A stretch of 64,000 nt of DNA from positions 1-64,000 of the forward strand of contig JAYENW010000001.1 in the NCBI GenBank assembly GCA_034722275.1. Reading direction: 5' to 3'. The DNA comes from M55B177 sp034722275. Lineage in GTDB: Bacteria; Chloroflexota; Dehalococcoidia; GIF9; AB-539-J10. The first letter of the stretch is position 1. Each line of letters begins with the position of its first letter. Shown piece after piece: positions 24,489 to 32,839 of the stretch. Below the pieces are notes generated by a model, which ran no database searches, was not told where the DNA came from, and saw only the letters and a program-made list of their open reading frames with translations. The translations under genes were made by a program, and so were the position numbers.

Positions 24489-25106
24489 CTATTCTTTGGC
24501 TTTCCTGATAATCAATAATCCTCTGCTGGCTCCGGGCACTGCCCCTTTAAGTAGGAGCAAATTACGGTTTGGCTCAACTTGCAGGACTTGAATATTGTGT
24601 AATGTAATTTTTCTGTTTCCTAGGTGTCCTGCCATATGTTTACCTTTAAGCACTCGGCCTGGGGATGTTGTGGCACCAATTGAGCCAGGGGCACGGTGGC
24701 GGTCAGATTGCCCGTGAGTTTTAAATCCACCGGCGAAGTGGTAACGCTTTACCACACCGGCGAAGCCTTTACCTTTGGAAAAACCGCTTACGTTTACTAG
24801 GTCACCAGATTTTAAAAAGCTGACATCTACCTTATCACCGCGCTTGACCATCCCGGCATCTTCAATTCGAAACTCGCGCAGATAGCGGAACTTAGTCATA
24901 TCTTTAAGATGCCCACTTTCTGGAGCATTAAGGTGTTTCGTTTCCTCAAAGCCTAGCTGGATGGCACTGTAACCATTTTCTGCTTGGGTCTTTAGCTGTG
25001 TTACTACACAGGGGCCCGCTTCCACAGCAGTTACCGCTGCTGCCTCACCACTCTCTTGGAGAAACTGGGTCATTCCTATTTTTCTACCAATAATACCTGT
25101 GAACAT
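24489..25106 (-). CDS. rplC: 50S ribosomal protein L3 (uL3)
   Basis: 205 aa from ATG at 25106 (MFTGIIGRKIGMTQ), the family N-terminus, with GAGGG upstream; a frame to 25133 adds nine residues and has no ribosome site. FSKGKGFAGVVKRYHFAGGFKTHGQSDRHRAPGSIGATTSPGRVLKGKHMAGHLG is the conserved tip. Confidence 0.97.
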   Translation of the reverse strand: MFTGIIGRKIGMTQFLQESGEAAAVTAVEAGPCVVTQLKTQAENGYSAIQLGFEETKHLNAPESGHLKDMTKFRYLREFRIEDAGMVKRGDKVDVSFLKSGDLVNVSGFSKGKGFAGVVKRYHFAGGFKTHGQSDRHRAPGSIGATTSPGRVLKGKHMAGHLGNRKITLHNIQVLQVEPNRNLLLLKGAVPGASRGLLIIRKAKE

Positions 25107-25183
25107 ATCTTTGATGCCCTCTGTGTCATTCATAATTCTTGAAATTATTTCGACTTATGCGTTCCATTAATTAAGAAAGCTGA

Positions 25184-25492
25184 TTATAGTTTAATATCTA
25201 TTTCTACTCCAGATGCCAAATTGAGTTGAGTTAGAGAATCTACGGTTTTAGATGTTGGTTGCAGAATATCAATTAACCTCTTATGGGTTCGAATTTCAAA
25301 CTGCTCTCTGGAATCCTTATCGATGTTGGGGGAGCGAATGACACAAAATTTCTCAATATGCGTGGGTAAAGGCACTGGCCCAGCGACTATAGCTCCAGTG
25401 CGCTCTGCCGTTTCCACTATCTGCCTGGCTGCCTGATCGACCAATCTATGGTCGAAACCTTTCACTTTAACGCGAACTTTTTGACTGCTCAT
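25184..25492 (-). CDS. rpsJ: 30S ribosomal protein S10 (uS10)
   Basis: 102 aa. VKVKGFDHRLVDQAARQIVETAERTGAIVAGPVPLPTHIEKFCVIRSPNIDKDSREQFEIRTHKRLIDI is diagnostic. It follows fusA directly with an 11-nt gap; tuf, which often lies here, is missing. Confidence 0.98.
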   Translation of the reverse strand: MSSQKVRVKVKGFDHRLVDQAARQIVETAERTGAIVAGPVPLPTHIEKFCVIRSPNIDKDSREQFEIRTHKRLIDILQPTSKTVDSLTQLNLASGVEIDIKL

Positions 25493-25503
25493 TTACCTTA
25501 CTC

Positions 25504-27570
25504 TTACTTAGTTACAATTTGCTCACTCAAGGTAGCGGGTAATTCTTCATAATCGTGAAACTGCATTGTGTGACTTGCCCTTCCCTGGCTGAGAGACCTT
25601 AAATCGCTGGTAAAACCAAAAGTTTCTGCTAATGGGATAAAACAGCGGATGGAGAAGAAATCCTCATGGCTTTCGGTGCGTGTAATACGGGCTCTGCGAG
25701 AATTCAGATTTCCCATGATATCTCCCAGGAATTCCACAGGAGTCATTATCTCCATTTCCATAATGGGTTCAAGAAGCACAGGTTTAGCTTTCTTTAAGCC
25801 ACCTTTGATGGCTAAAGAAGCTGCCATCCTAAAGGCGAGATCTGAGGAATCAACTTCATGGTAACTGCCATCGTACAAAGTTACTTTAATGTCTACTGTG
25901 GGGTAACCTGCCAAAACTCCGCCTTGTAAAGCCCCTTTCACGCCTGTTTCTACTGCCGGGATAAATTCCCTGGGGATAGTCCCTCCTCGGATTTGCTCTG
26001 AAAATTCGAATCCCTTGCCACGATCGTTGGGCTCAAGTTTAAGCCAGACATGCCCATATTGTCCTTTGCCCCCAGATTGGCGGACAAATTTCCCTTCAGA
26101 TTCTACCGTGATGGCAATCGTTTCTTTGTAAGCTACTTGTGGCCTGCCAACGTTTACCTTTATACCATATTCGCGCAACATTCGTTCCACTAATACTTCA
26201 AGGTGAAGCTCGCCCATGCCGCAAATAATGTTTTGACCTGTTTCTTGGTCATAGTGAACTTTAAGAGAGGGATCCTCGGCAGTAAGCTTGCTCAGGGTAT
26301 CGTCTAGTTTATCCTGATCAGCTTTGCTTTTGGGTTCAATGGACCTAGAGAGCACGGGCTCAGCAAATCGTATACGTTCAAAAAGCACGGGCCGTGAAAC
26401 TTCACAAAGACTATCACCTGTGGATGTCTTTTTCAGTCCTAAAGCAGCTATAATGCTTCCCGTATCAGCACAATCAACTTCCTTGCGATAATTGGCGTGC
26501 ATGATATATAGCTTACCCAGGCGTTCCTTCTCGGCGATAGTGGAGTTAAGAACCTGCGCTCCGACAGGTATTCTGCCTGAGTAGACACGCATGTAAGTCA
26601 ATCTTCCCATAAAAGGGTCTGAAACCGTCTTGAATGCTAGAGCTGAGAAAGGTTCATCATCGCTTGGCGTGAGAAAAGCTTCTTTCTCTCCTTTAATCCT
26701 TCTGGCGCGTATGCTGGGGATATCAAGAGGGGAAGGAAGGTAATCTATAATGGCATCAAGCAGTGGGTGAATTCCTTTGCCTCTGAGGGCACTGCCACAA
26801 AGAACCGGCACTATTTTATTAGAAATGGTCAATCTCCTTATAGCTGTCTTGAGCTTGGAAACGGGTATTTCCTGTCCTTCAAGATATATTGTCATAATGT
26901 CATCATCATTCTCAGCCAACATCTCGATCAATGTCTGGCGGTAACTAGCAGCTGTATTCATAACGTTCTCTGGAATGGGCTTCTCTGTTGGTTCTATATT
27001 AGGGTCATCAGAGAAGACAAATGCTTTCCTTTCCACAAGGTCTATCAAGCCTTCAAAGGTGTCCTCGGAGCCCAGCGGAATCTGTATCAGCAGTGGGTTA
27101 GCCTGCAAGCGTTTATTGATTGAAGACACGGTGTAGTCAAGATTAGCGCCAGCCCTATCCATTTTGTTGACAAAGCAAATTCTCGCTACTTTATATTTAT
27201 CTGCCTGCCGCCACACAGTTTCAGATTGAGCTTCTACTCCAGCCACGCCATCAAAAACTACCACGCCGCCGTCCAAAACTCGAAGGCTGCGTTCTACTTC
27301 AACAGTAAAATCTACATGACCTGGAGTATCAATTATATTTATGCAGTGGTCACGCCAATAGCAGGTAGTAGCTGCTGCTGTGATGGTGATGCCACGCTCT
27401 TTCTCTTGCTCCATCCAGTCCATTGCTGCTGTTCCTTCGTCCACGTTTCCAATTTTGTAGGTACGCCCTGTACGATAGAGAATCCTCTCTGTAGTCGTGG
27501 TCTTACCGGCATCTATGTGGGCGATAATCCCTATGTTTCTTACCTTCTCCAAAGGAAAAGCCCGTGACAT
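25504..27570 (-). CDS. fusA: Translation elongation factor G
   Basis: 688 aa from ATG at 27570 (MSRAFPLEKVRNIGI), with AAGGGA 7 nt upstream; a TTG at 27603 also has a ribosome-site-like GAGGA and would add 11 residues. GTPase motifs: AHIDAGKTTTTER (G1), DTPGHVDF (G3), NKMDRAGA (G4). Domain IV with GKGQYGHVWLKLEPN and the C-terminal HEVDSSDLAFRMAASLAIKGG segment are intact. Drives translocation and, with RRF, recycling. Confidence 0.98.
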   Translation of the reverse strand: MSRAFPLEKVRNIGIIAHIDAGKTTTTERILYRTGRTYKIGNVDEGTAAMDWMEQEKERGITITAAATTCYWRDHCINIIDTPGHVDFTVEVERSLRVLDGGVVVFDGVAGVEAQSETVWRQADKYKVARICFVNKMDRAGANLDYTVSSINKRLQANPLLIQIPLGSEDTFEGLIDLVERKAFVFSDDPNIEPTEKPIPENVMNTAASYRQTLIEMLAENDDDIMTIYLEGQEIPVSKLKTAIRRLTISNKIVPVLCGSALRGKGIHPLLDAIIDYLPSPLDIPSIRARRIKGEKEAFLTPSDDEPFSALAFKTVSDPFMGRLTYMRVYSGRIPVGAQVLNSTIAEKERLGKLYIMHANYRKEVDCADTGSIIAALGLKKTSTGDSLCEVSRPVLFERIRFAEPVLSRSIEPKSKADQDKLDDTLSKLTAEDPSLKVHYDQETGQNIICGMGELHLEVLVERMLREYGIKVNVGRPQVAYKETIAITVESEGKFVRQSGGKGQYGHVWLKLEPNDRGKGFEFSEQIRGGTIPREFIPAVETGVKGALQGGVLAGYPTVDIKVTLYDGSYHEVDSSDLAFRMAASLAIKGGLKKAKPVLLEPIMEMEIMTPVEFLGDIMGNLNSRRARITRTESHEDFFSIRCFIPLAETFGFTSDLRSLSQGRASHTMQFHDYEELPATLSEQIVTK

Positions 27571-27612
27571 AAGTCTATCCCTTGCCTTAAGTATTGTCTT
27601 CAATATGATTCC

Positions 27613-28086
27613 TCACCAGCGGAAATGAGCGAAAGCTTTGTTAGCCTGAGCCATCCTGTGAATATCCTCACGCTTTTTGATTGTTGCCCCTCGACCTTCT
27701 ATCGCATCAACAAGCTCATGGGACAACTTTTCCTCTATGGATTTACCCCCACGCGTTCGTGCTGAGGAAATCAGCCAGCGTATAGCGAGGCTTTGCCCAC
27801 GATGTGGCTCTACCTCCATGGGAACCTGATAAGTAGCACCTCCCACGCGGCGGGGTCTAACCATGAGAAGTGGTGTGGCACTTTTGATAGCACCTTCCAG
27901 GATTTCTACAGGCTCTTTACCTAGTTGTTCGCTGGCAAGCTCCAGTGCGCTGTAAACAATGTGCTCTGCTGTAGCTTTTTGTCCTCGCAACATCACCTTG
28001 TTAATAAACTTAGCTATAGTAACATTATTATATTTAGCCTCTGGAGGCGTTATTCTTTTCGATGTTCTCTTAGTTTTCCTTGGCAT
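27613..28086 (-). CDS. rpsG: 30S ribosomal protein S7 (uS7)
   Basis: 157 aa. FINKVMLRGQKATAEHIVYSALE, VRPRRVGGATYQVPMEVEPHRGQSLAIRWLISSAR and AHFRW end are diagnostic. Located between rpsL and fusA. Confidence 0.98.
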   Translation of the reverse strand: MPRKTKRTSKRITPPEAKYNNVTIAKFINKVMLRGQKATAEHIVYSALELASEQLGKEPVEILEGAIKSATPLLMVRPRRVGGATYQVPMEVEPHRGQSLAIRWLISSARTRGGKSIEEKLSHELVDAIEGRGATIKKREDIHRMAQANKAFAHFRW

Positions 28087-28097
28087 CTGAGCTCCTG

Positions 28098-28523
28098 TTA
28101 TTGCGTTGTCGCCTTCAGCTTCTTGGCTCCATATCTACTGCGGCCTCGTTTTCGGTCGGCCACCCCTTCTGTGTCCAAGGTACCCCGGATGATATGATAG
28201 CGAACTCCAGGGACATCCTTAAGTCTGCCGCCACGAACTAAAACCACTGAATGTTCTTGTAAGTTATGTCCTTCACCGGGAATGTAAGCATTCACCTCCA
28301 TACCGTTTGTTAACCTTACCTTGGCAACTTTGCGCAGTGCCGAATTAGGTTTTTTAGGTGTAACAGTTTTTACCTGGATACATACACCTCTTTTCTGAGG
28401 TGATCCCGTGGTCCAGTTAGTCCTACTCTTCATTGCATTATAGATAAGATGCAATGAAGGCGCTTTACTTCGTTTCTTGCGCTTCACCCGCCCCTTATGT
28501 ACAAGCTGATTACTCGTTGGCAT
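28098..28523 (-). CDS. rpsL: 30S ribosomal protein S12 (uS12)
   Basis: 141 aa. TPKKPNSALRKVAKVRLTNGMEVNAYIPGEGHNLQEHSVVLVRGGRLKDVPGVRYHIIRG is the decoding-centre region. It carries the wild-type Lys at the streptomycin-sensitive position. A 14-16 residue insert before SPQKRGVC resembles that of Bacillus S12. First gene of the superoperon. Confidence 0.98.
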   Translation of the reverse strand: MPTSNQLVHKGRVKRKKRSKAPSLHLIYNAMKSRTNWTTGSPQKRGVCIQVKTVTPKKPNSALRKVAKVRLTNGMEVNAYIPGEGHNLQEHSVVLVRGGRLKDVPGVRYHIIRGTLDTEGVADRKRGRSRYGAKKLKATTQ

Positions 28524-28672
28524 TGTTACTGCTCTTATAAATTTATTTATGCAATCAAAAAGCCGTCTGGTTATACGCCACTCTACTTATTGGAAAAATT
28601 TGTGCTCGGTTTTAGCCAGCCAGCTTTTCTATTTCTCTGGTCTTTTCACCTTAAGTAGACCGCAAACAATCA
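28524..28672 (-). promoter_or_regulatory. Leader of the ribosomal superoperon
   Basis: About 140 nt between the promoter and rpsL. In the RNA, 28652-28659 (TCTACTTA) is perfectly complementary to 28582-28589 (TAAGTAGA). A competing 5-bp hairpin pairs 28657-28661 with 28639-28643. The two share bases, so they exclude each other; a protein-binding control switch is possible but unproven. Confidence 0.35.
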
Positions 28673-28701
28673 ATCTAACATAGATAGATAAAATATGTCA
28701 A
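28673..28701 (-). promoter_or_regulatory. Promoter of the str-S10-spc-alpha superoperon
   Basis: TTGACA (28701-28696), 17-nt spacer, TTAGAT (28678-28673). It is the only strong promoter seen upstream of rpsL and lies in the gap between panC and rpsL. Confidence 0.7.
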
Positions 28702-28720
28702 ACAAAACGTGTGCTGCGTG

Positions 28721-29575
28721 TCAGATATGGCTTTGCTCCAGAAGTATGTTATCTATCAATCTTGTCTTGCCTATTTTGACAGCTAGGGAGGCTAGGGCTG
28801 GAGGTTTGATTATTTTCAATTCTTCTAAGGTATTGACATCTACAATGCTGATATAATTGATTTTGGCTAAAGGTTCTTTTTCAATCCGTGAAGTCATCTG
28901 GCGGCGAATTTGGTCGGCATCTTTTTCACCTTGTTGCCACAATTCCTTGGCTAGAGAGAGAGCTTTAAACAGGACTGTAGCCGCCGGGCGCTCTTCAGGA
29001 TCGAGGTAAGTATTGCGGCTGCTCATAGCCAGGCCATCGCTTTCTCTCACCGTGGGCACAACCACAATTTCCAAGTCCATGTTGAGGTCAGCAACCATTC
29101 TCTTGATAACCATGGACTGTTGGGCATCTTTTTGTCCAAAGTAAGCTCTGGTCGGCTGGATGATATTGAATAGTTTACCCACTACTGTGGCTACGCCTCT
29201 GAAGTGTCCCGGACGGCACGCCCCCTCAAGCTTTGCAGTAATGCCTTCGACATCTATCCAGGTGTTAAACCTTGCAGGATACATCTCTTCTTCAGAAGGA
29301 ATAAAGACGATGTCTGTTTTCTCTTGCTCCAGGAGTTTCAAGTCGCGCTTGAGGTCTCGAGGGTAGACAGTGAGATCTTCGCTGGGGGCAAATTGTGTGG
29401 GGTTAACAAAGATGCTGGCTACAACGACACCAGTTTCCGCTCTGGCTTGTTTTACCAGAGCGAGGTGACCATTGTGAAGATAGCCCATGGTGGCTACAAA
29501 ACCTACTGAACCGCTTAACTGCTGCCTTAATTTTCTTATCCCTGAAATTGTCTTTAAAACCTGCATCTTCGCCAT
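28721..29575 (-). CDS. panC: Pantoate--beta-alanine ligase (pantothenate synthetase)
   Basis: 284 aa. Joins pantoate and beta-alanine with ATP. FVATMGYLHNGHLALVKQARAET contains the HxGH nucleotidyl-transferase motif. VFVNPTQFAPSEDL-like, YFGQKDAQQSMVIKRMVADLN and VRESDGLAMSSRN(T)YL (KMSKS-equivalent) follow. Last gene of the pan operon; GAGGATT precedes the ATG. Confidence 0.97.
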   Translation of the reverse strand: MAKMQVLKTISGIRKLRQQLSGSVGFVATMGYLHNGHLALVKQARAETGVVVASIFVNPTQFAPSEDLTVYPRDLKRDLKLLEQEKTDIVFIPSEEEMYPARFNTWIDVEGITAKLEGACRPGHFRGVATVVGKLFNIIQPTRAYFGQKDAQQSMVIKRMVADLNMDLEIVVVPTVRESDGLAMSSRNTYLDPEERPAATVLFKALSLAKELWQQGEKDADQIRRQMTSRIEKEPLAKINYISIVDVNTLEELKIIKPPALASLAVKIGKTRLIDNILLEQSHI

Positions 29576-29663
29576 TAATCCTCTACTTCTAAAAAGGGAC
29601 GCCTTATGAGCTTTGTCTTCAGTAACGGAGGGGGCTAACTTTCATACTGTGAAGCTCTCTTCA

Positions 29664-30506
29664 TCAAGAAAGAGACAAGGTGTCCAGTTCCTTGAGTAGA
29701 TTTTCATCCATGATGTAGCTCTGCTTCGTGGTAGGGAAATCAACGGATTTGACTTCAGCCATATAAATTTTGATGGCACTTTGCATTTCCTCAGCTAACT
29801 TAGCATATTGCTTGGTGTGTTTGGGCACGAAGTCGGTGAAGAGGCCTAAAATGTCGCTGATCACTTGAACTTGGCCGTCGCAATCAGGGCCGGCGCCAAT
29901 GCCAATTGTCGGGATGTTTGCCTTTTGGCTGATCAGCTTGGACAGAGGTGCTGGTATACATTCCAAAACAATGGAAAATGCGCCAGCTTCCTCCAGGATT
30001 TGGGCGTCCAGAAGCAGTTTTTTAGCCATCTCTGTTGTTTTCCCCTGCACTTTGAACCCGCCTAATTGATATATTGATTGTGGAGTAAGCCCGATGTGCC
30101 CCATAACGGGGATTCCGCAATCAACGATCCTTCTTACTTTTTCAGCAACAACCTCACCCCCCTCCAATTTCACTGCCTGTGCTCCCCCCTCTTGAATAAA
30201 GCGCCCCGCATTATATAGAGCATCGGAAACGCTGGTGTGATAGGTCATGAAAGGCATGTCTCCCACAATTAAGGCTTTTCGGGCACCTCTCACTACAGCT
30301 TTGGTGTGATGTAACATTTCCTCCATGGTTACCGGGATGGTCGTCTCATATCCCAGGATTACCATGCCGAGGCTATCACCAACTAATATCAAAGGTATAC
30401 CAGCCTCATCAATCACCTTGGCAGTGACATAGTCATAAGCAGTGAGCATAGGTATTTTTTCCTTCTTTTGCTTCATCTCTTTTATCTCATTGATGCTGAC
30501 TCGCAT
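29664..30506 (-). CDS. panB: 3-methyl-2-oxobutanoate hydroxymethyltransferase
   Basis: 280 aa. Makes ketopantoate from 2-oxoisovalerate with methylene-THF. MLTAYDYVTAKVIDEAGIPLILVGDSLGMVILGYETTIPVTMEEMLHHTKAV, VKLEGG and GIGAGPDCDGQVQVISDILGL are diagnostic. Lies between panD and panC. Confidence 0.98.
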   Translation of the reverse strand: MRVSINEIKEMKQKKEKIPMLTAYDYVTAKVIDEAGIPLILVGDSLGMVILGYETTIPVTMEEMLHHTKAVVRGARKALIVGDMPFMTYHTSVSDALYNAGRFIQEGGAQAVKLEGGEVVAEKVRRIVDCGIPVMGHIGLTPQSIYQLGGFKVQGKTTEMAKKLLLDAQILEEAGAFSIVLECIPAPLSKLISQKANIPTIGIGAGPDCDGQVQVISDILGLFTDFVPKHTKQYAKLAEEMQSAIKIYMAEVKSVDFPTTKQSYIMDENLLKELDTLSLS

Positions 30507-30591
30507 AGTATCACCCTAGCTTTTATTCAGGATTGTTTCGTTACTTCTTTGCTTTGTTTAGAATTTCAACGCACAGTGGCTTACAGGAAGT

Positions 30592-30990
30592 TCAAAAGGA
30601 CAGTTCGGCTGCTACCAGGTCTTTCATCCGGGAGTCCTCTTTTAGCTCCAGAATCTCATTTTTACTGTTTACGTAAACCATGGTTGGTATCATGTTCGTC
30701 GCTTCATCGTTGGGAACCTGACAATAGGACAAGATGATGACTATGTCACCTTTTGCCACCAGTCTGGCAGCAGCGCCATTGATACCGATTACTCCTGAGT
30801 TTGCCTCTCCTTCAATAGTGTAGGTACTGAATCTGGCTCCGTTATTGATGTTTAATACGTCTACCCGCTCAAAAGGTAAAATGTCACTAGCCTCCATGAG
30901 GGTTTTGTCGATAGTGATGCTGCCTTCATAATCCACATTGACTTCAGTAATCCAGGCTCGGTGAATCTTACTCTTTAACATAACTCTCAT
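30592..30990 (-). CDS. panD: Aspartate 1-decarboxylase
   Basis: 132 aa. Makes beta-alanine. The self-processing site is the Gly-Ser bond in VDYEGSITID (Ser24), which yields the pyruvoyl group. NGARFSTYTIEGEANSGVIGINGAAARLV is conserved. Between the DUF2520 dehydrogenase (14-nt gap) and panB. Confidence 0.97.
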   Translation of the reverse strand: MRVMLKSKIHRAWITEVNVDYEGSITIDKTLMEASDILPFERVDVLNINNGARFSTYTIEGEANSGVIGINGAAARLVAKGDIVIILSYCQVPNDEATNMIPTMVYVNSKNEILELKEDSRMKDLVAAELSF

Positions 30991-31004
30991 TTTTCCCTCC
31001 TTCT

Positions 31005-31862
31005 TTATATTCCAATTAGAGTCTTTAATTCTTCGGCTTTATTTGCATCAATAGTGCCTTTGGCCAAAGCAATAGGAATAGTCTGAGATGCTAATTCCTT
31101 GTAGGTGGTGAGCTTGGTGGGATCCCTGGCCGCGAGGGCATTCAAGTGCCTGCTTATGGTGCCTATATCTCCACGGGATATAGGTCCTGTGAGGCAGCCA
31201 GGTGAGCCAATATTGTCGATGTTATTTACTGCCCCCTGAAGCAAAGGTAGCAAGGCGTTAGTTGCTCTTGCCGGCGGCACTCCAAAAATTTGCCATAAAT
31301 CTAAGGCCATCTTAACCAGGGTTACCAGATAATTAGATACGAAGACAGCGGCTATGTGGTATAGTACCTTATCCTCTGGCTTGAGTTCTACCCAGTTGCC
31401 CTTTAACAGTGAAGCAAATTCCTTCAGGCTAGATAATAGAGGCTCCTCAGCCTCTAAAGCAAAGGTAGAGCCTGGCAAATTCTTCATAGCCTGTTCGACA
31501 TTAGCGAAAGTCTGGAGTGGGTGGAAGGAGCCCACTTTAGCCCCAAATTGCCTGGCCGGTTCTAAGATATCACTGGAATAAGCACCACTACAATGCACTA
31601 CATTCTGGTCTATGTGCCATTGAATCTTGTTGGCTGCTTTGGAAATGACGTCATCAGGTGTGGTGATGAAAACTAACTCGGCAACATCAGCCACTTCTTG
31701 TGCGCTGTGGTAAATCTGGCAGCCAGTTACAAGGTTGGCTAAATTTTGTGCTGAGGATAAACTTCGGCTGAACACAGCTATAACTGGGCAGCCTTTTTCA
31801 AAGAGCCTTGTTGCTAAAGCTGTGCCCACCATTCCCGCACCGATGAAGCCAACCTTGTACAT
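31005..31862 (-). CDS. Rossmann/DUF2520 dehydrogenase, candidate ketopantoate reductase (PanG-like)
   Basis: 285 aa from ATG at 31862 (MYKVGFIGAGMVGTALATRLF); an upstream frame to 31910 would translate through the terminator and is rejected. The N-terminal GxGxxG fold binds NAD(P)H (GAGMVG). HCSGAYSSDIL, GSFHPLQTF and the helical DUF2520 half (DKVLYHIAAVFVSNYLVTLV) follow. Proteins of this architecture (COG5495) include PanG, an alternative ketopantoate reductase. As first gene before panD-panB-panC, with no panE nearby, it probably supplies the missing reductase. The function is inferred from family and context. Confidence 0.85.
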   Translation of the reverse strand: MYKVGFIGAGMVGTALATRLFEKGCPVIAVFSRSLSSAQNLANLVTGCQIYHSAQEVADVAELVFITTPDDVISKAANKIQWHIDQNVVHCSGAYSSDILEPARQFGAKVGSFHPLQTFANVEQAMKNLPGSTFALEAEEPLLSSLKEFASLLKGNWVELKPEDKVLYHIAAVFVSNYLVTLVKMALDLWQIFGVPPARATNALLPLLQGAVNNIDNIGSPGCLTGPISRGDIGTISRHLNALAARDPTKLTTYKELASQTIPIALAKGTIDANKAEELKTLIGI

Positions 31863-31868
31863 AGTAAT

Positions 31869-31900
31869 AAAAAATCCTCTCGGCATAACCGAGAGGATTT
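31869..31900 (-). terminator. Intrinsic terminator/attenuator in the pan leader
   Basis: A perfect 12-bp stem (31889-31900 with 31872-31883), 5-nt loop and six U at its 3' side lie only about 10 nt before the first pan start codon. It is downstream of the pan promoter, so it acts within the leader. Its 3' arm also contains GAGAGGA, the likely ribosome site for the first gene. The 5' arm (31888-31894) can instead pair with 31922-31928 of the upstream hairpin. Confidence 0.85.
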
Positions 31901-31918
31901 TAAACTGCACTCTTTCTC

Positions 31919-31998
31919 CCGTCTCGGTCGTTGCCGATCCAAGCGGAAACTTTATTTATCTTAAATTACACGCTCGCTGCCTTCTAGGTCAACCGCGT
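31919..31998 (-). promoter_or_regulatory. Tandem pan-like RNA motif
   Basis: Two hairpins of the same design lie between promoter and terminator. Hairpin 1 has an outer stem 31995-31998/31970-31973, G31994 opposite GA (31974-31975), a 4-bp stem 31990-31993/31976-31979, bulged A31989, 3 bp 31986-31988/31980-31982 and a 3-nt loop. Hairpin 2 has an outer stem 31944-31946/31919-31921, C31943 opposite GA (31922-31923), 4 bp 31939-31942/31924-31927, bulged A31938, 3 bp and a GCAA loop. The pan RNA motif, known upstream of pan genes in Chloroflexi, Firmicutes and Deltaproteobacteria, has bulged adenosines and is often tandem. Confidence 0.7.
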
Positions 31999-32003
31999 TT
32001 CTC

Positions 32004-32032
32004 ATCTTAGCATAATTGGCGTAAATTGTCAA
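32004..32032 (-). promoter_or_regulatory. Promoter of the pan operon
   Basis: TTGACA (32032-32027), 17 nt, TAAGAT (32009-32004). The -35 box contains the surE stop codon TGA. Predicted start is near 31997, at the first pan-like hairpin. Confidence 0.75.
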
Positions 32033-32811
32033 AAACTACACAGACCCCCATAAATTGCAGGTAACAAGCTTTGAAGGCGGGTCTTGAGAGAGTTAGCACC
32101 AAGACTATTTAACAGGGGAGTGATGGAGACCTTATCTAGTTGTAAAGCCCATATGTCCGTTCCCTGCTTGGCATAGACACTATCTTTATTATTCCGCAGA
32201 ATTCGGTAACATTCCTCCTCACAATTGTAGTCCTTTTCCACTCTATCGCAATAACTTTGGTTGCTCAGCTCGGTAACTTCGATTCCCATAATTTTTTCTG
32301 GGGGCAAATTGGGTAGGGTAATATTAAGTAAAAGTTCTTTTGATAAATCCTTATTCTTAATCTTAGCTGCGAGTAGAGCTACTAGTTTAGCAGCAGCCTC
32401 AAAAGTTAAGTTTTCATAGGCATAGAGCGAGACTGCTAAGGAGGGGATATTACGCAAATAACCGTGAAAGGCAGCACCCACAGTGCCTGAAATAAAGGCA
32501 TCATAGCCTAGGTTTGCTCCTCTATTGATGCCAGAGACGACAAGGTCTAGCTCTTCTGGGAATAATGACCTAGTACCCACGATGACGCAGTCAGCGGGAG
32601 TGCCTTCCACAGCGTAAACTTCCACTCCGCCCAAGTTAGACTTTGCTCTAGTTACTTTGATAGGGTGCCCCAGCGTGACACTGGTTCCTAGTCCGGCTTG
32701 CTCCTGTTGAGGGGCTATTACTTTCACCTCTCCTAGTTTGCGGAGCTCCTTGACCATTGCCCAGAGGCCAGGAGCATTGATGCCATCATCATTGGTAGCT
32801 AGTATCTTCAT
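32029..32811 (-). CDS. surE: 5'/3'-nucleotidase SurE
   Basis: 260 aa from ATG at 32811 (a TTG one codon earlier is less likely). Metal site: ILATNDDGINAPG (Asp-Asp), the Ser in GLGTSVT and the Asn in VVSGINRGANLGYDAFISGTVGAA. It dephosphorylates nucleoside monophosphates. Located 28 nt after def and probably co-transcribed with it. Confidence 0.97.
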   Translation of the reverse strand: MKILATNDDGINAPGLWAMVKELRKLGEVKVIAPQQEQAGLGTSVTLGHPIKVTRAKSNLGGVEVYAVEGTPADCVIVGTRSLFPEELDLVVSGINRGANLGYDAFISGTVGAAFHGYLRNIPSLAVSLYAYENLTFEAAAKLVALLAAKIKNKDLSKELLLNITLPNLPPEKIMGIEVTELSNQSYCDRVEKDYNCEEECYRILRNNKDSVYAKQGTDIWALQLDKVSITPLLNSLGANSLKTRLQSLLPAIYGGLCSF

Positions 32812-32839
32812 CAAAATTCAAAAATAGTTTCTAGTATTT

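Noticed and set aside
28098..28523. Insert in S12 before SPQKRG as an oddity
   Set aside because: A similar-length insert occurs in Bacillus-type S12, so it is normal variation.
31863..31910. 16-codon N-terminal extension of the DUF2520 gene
   Set aside because: Would be translated through the intrinsic terminator hairpin; the Rossmann start and family N-terminus begin at 31862.
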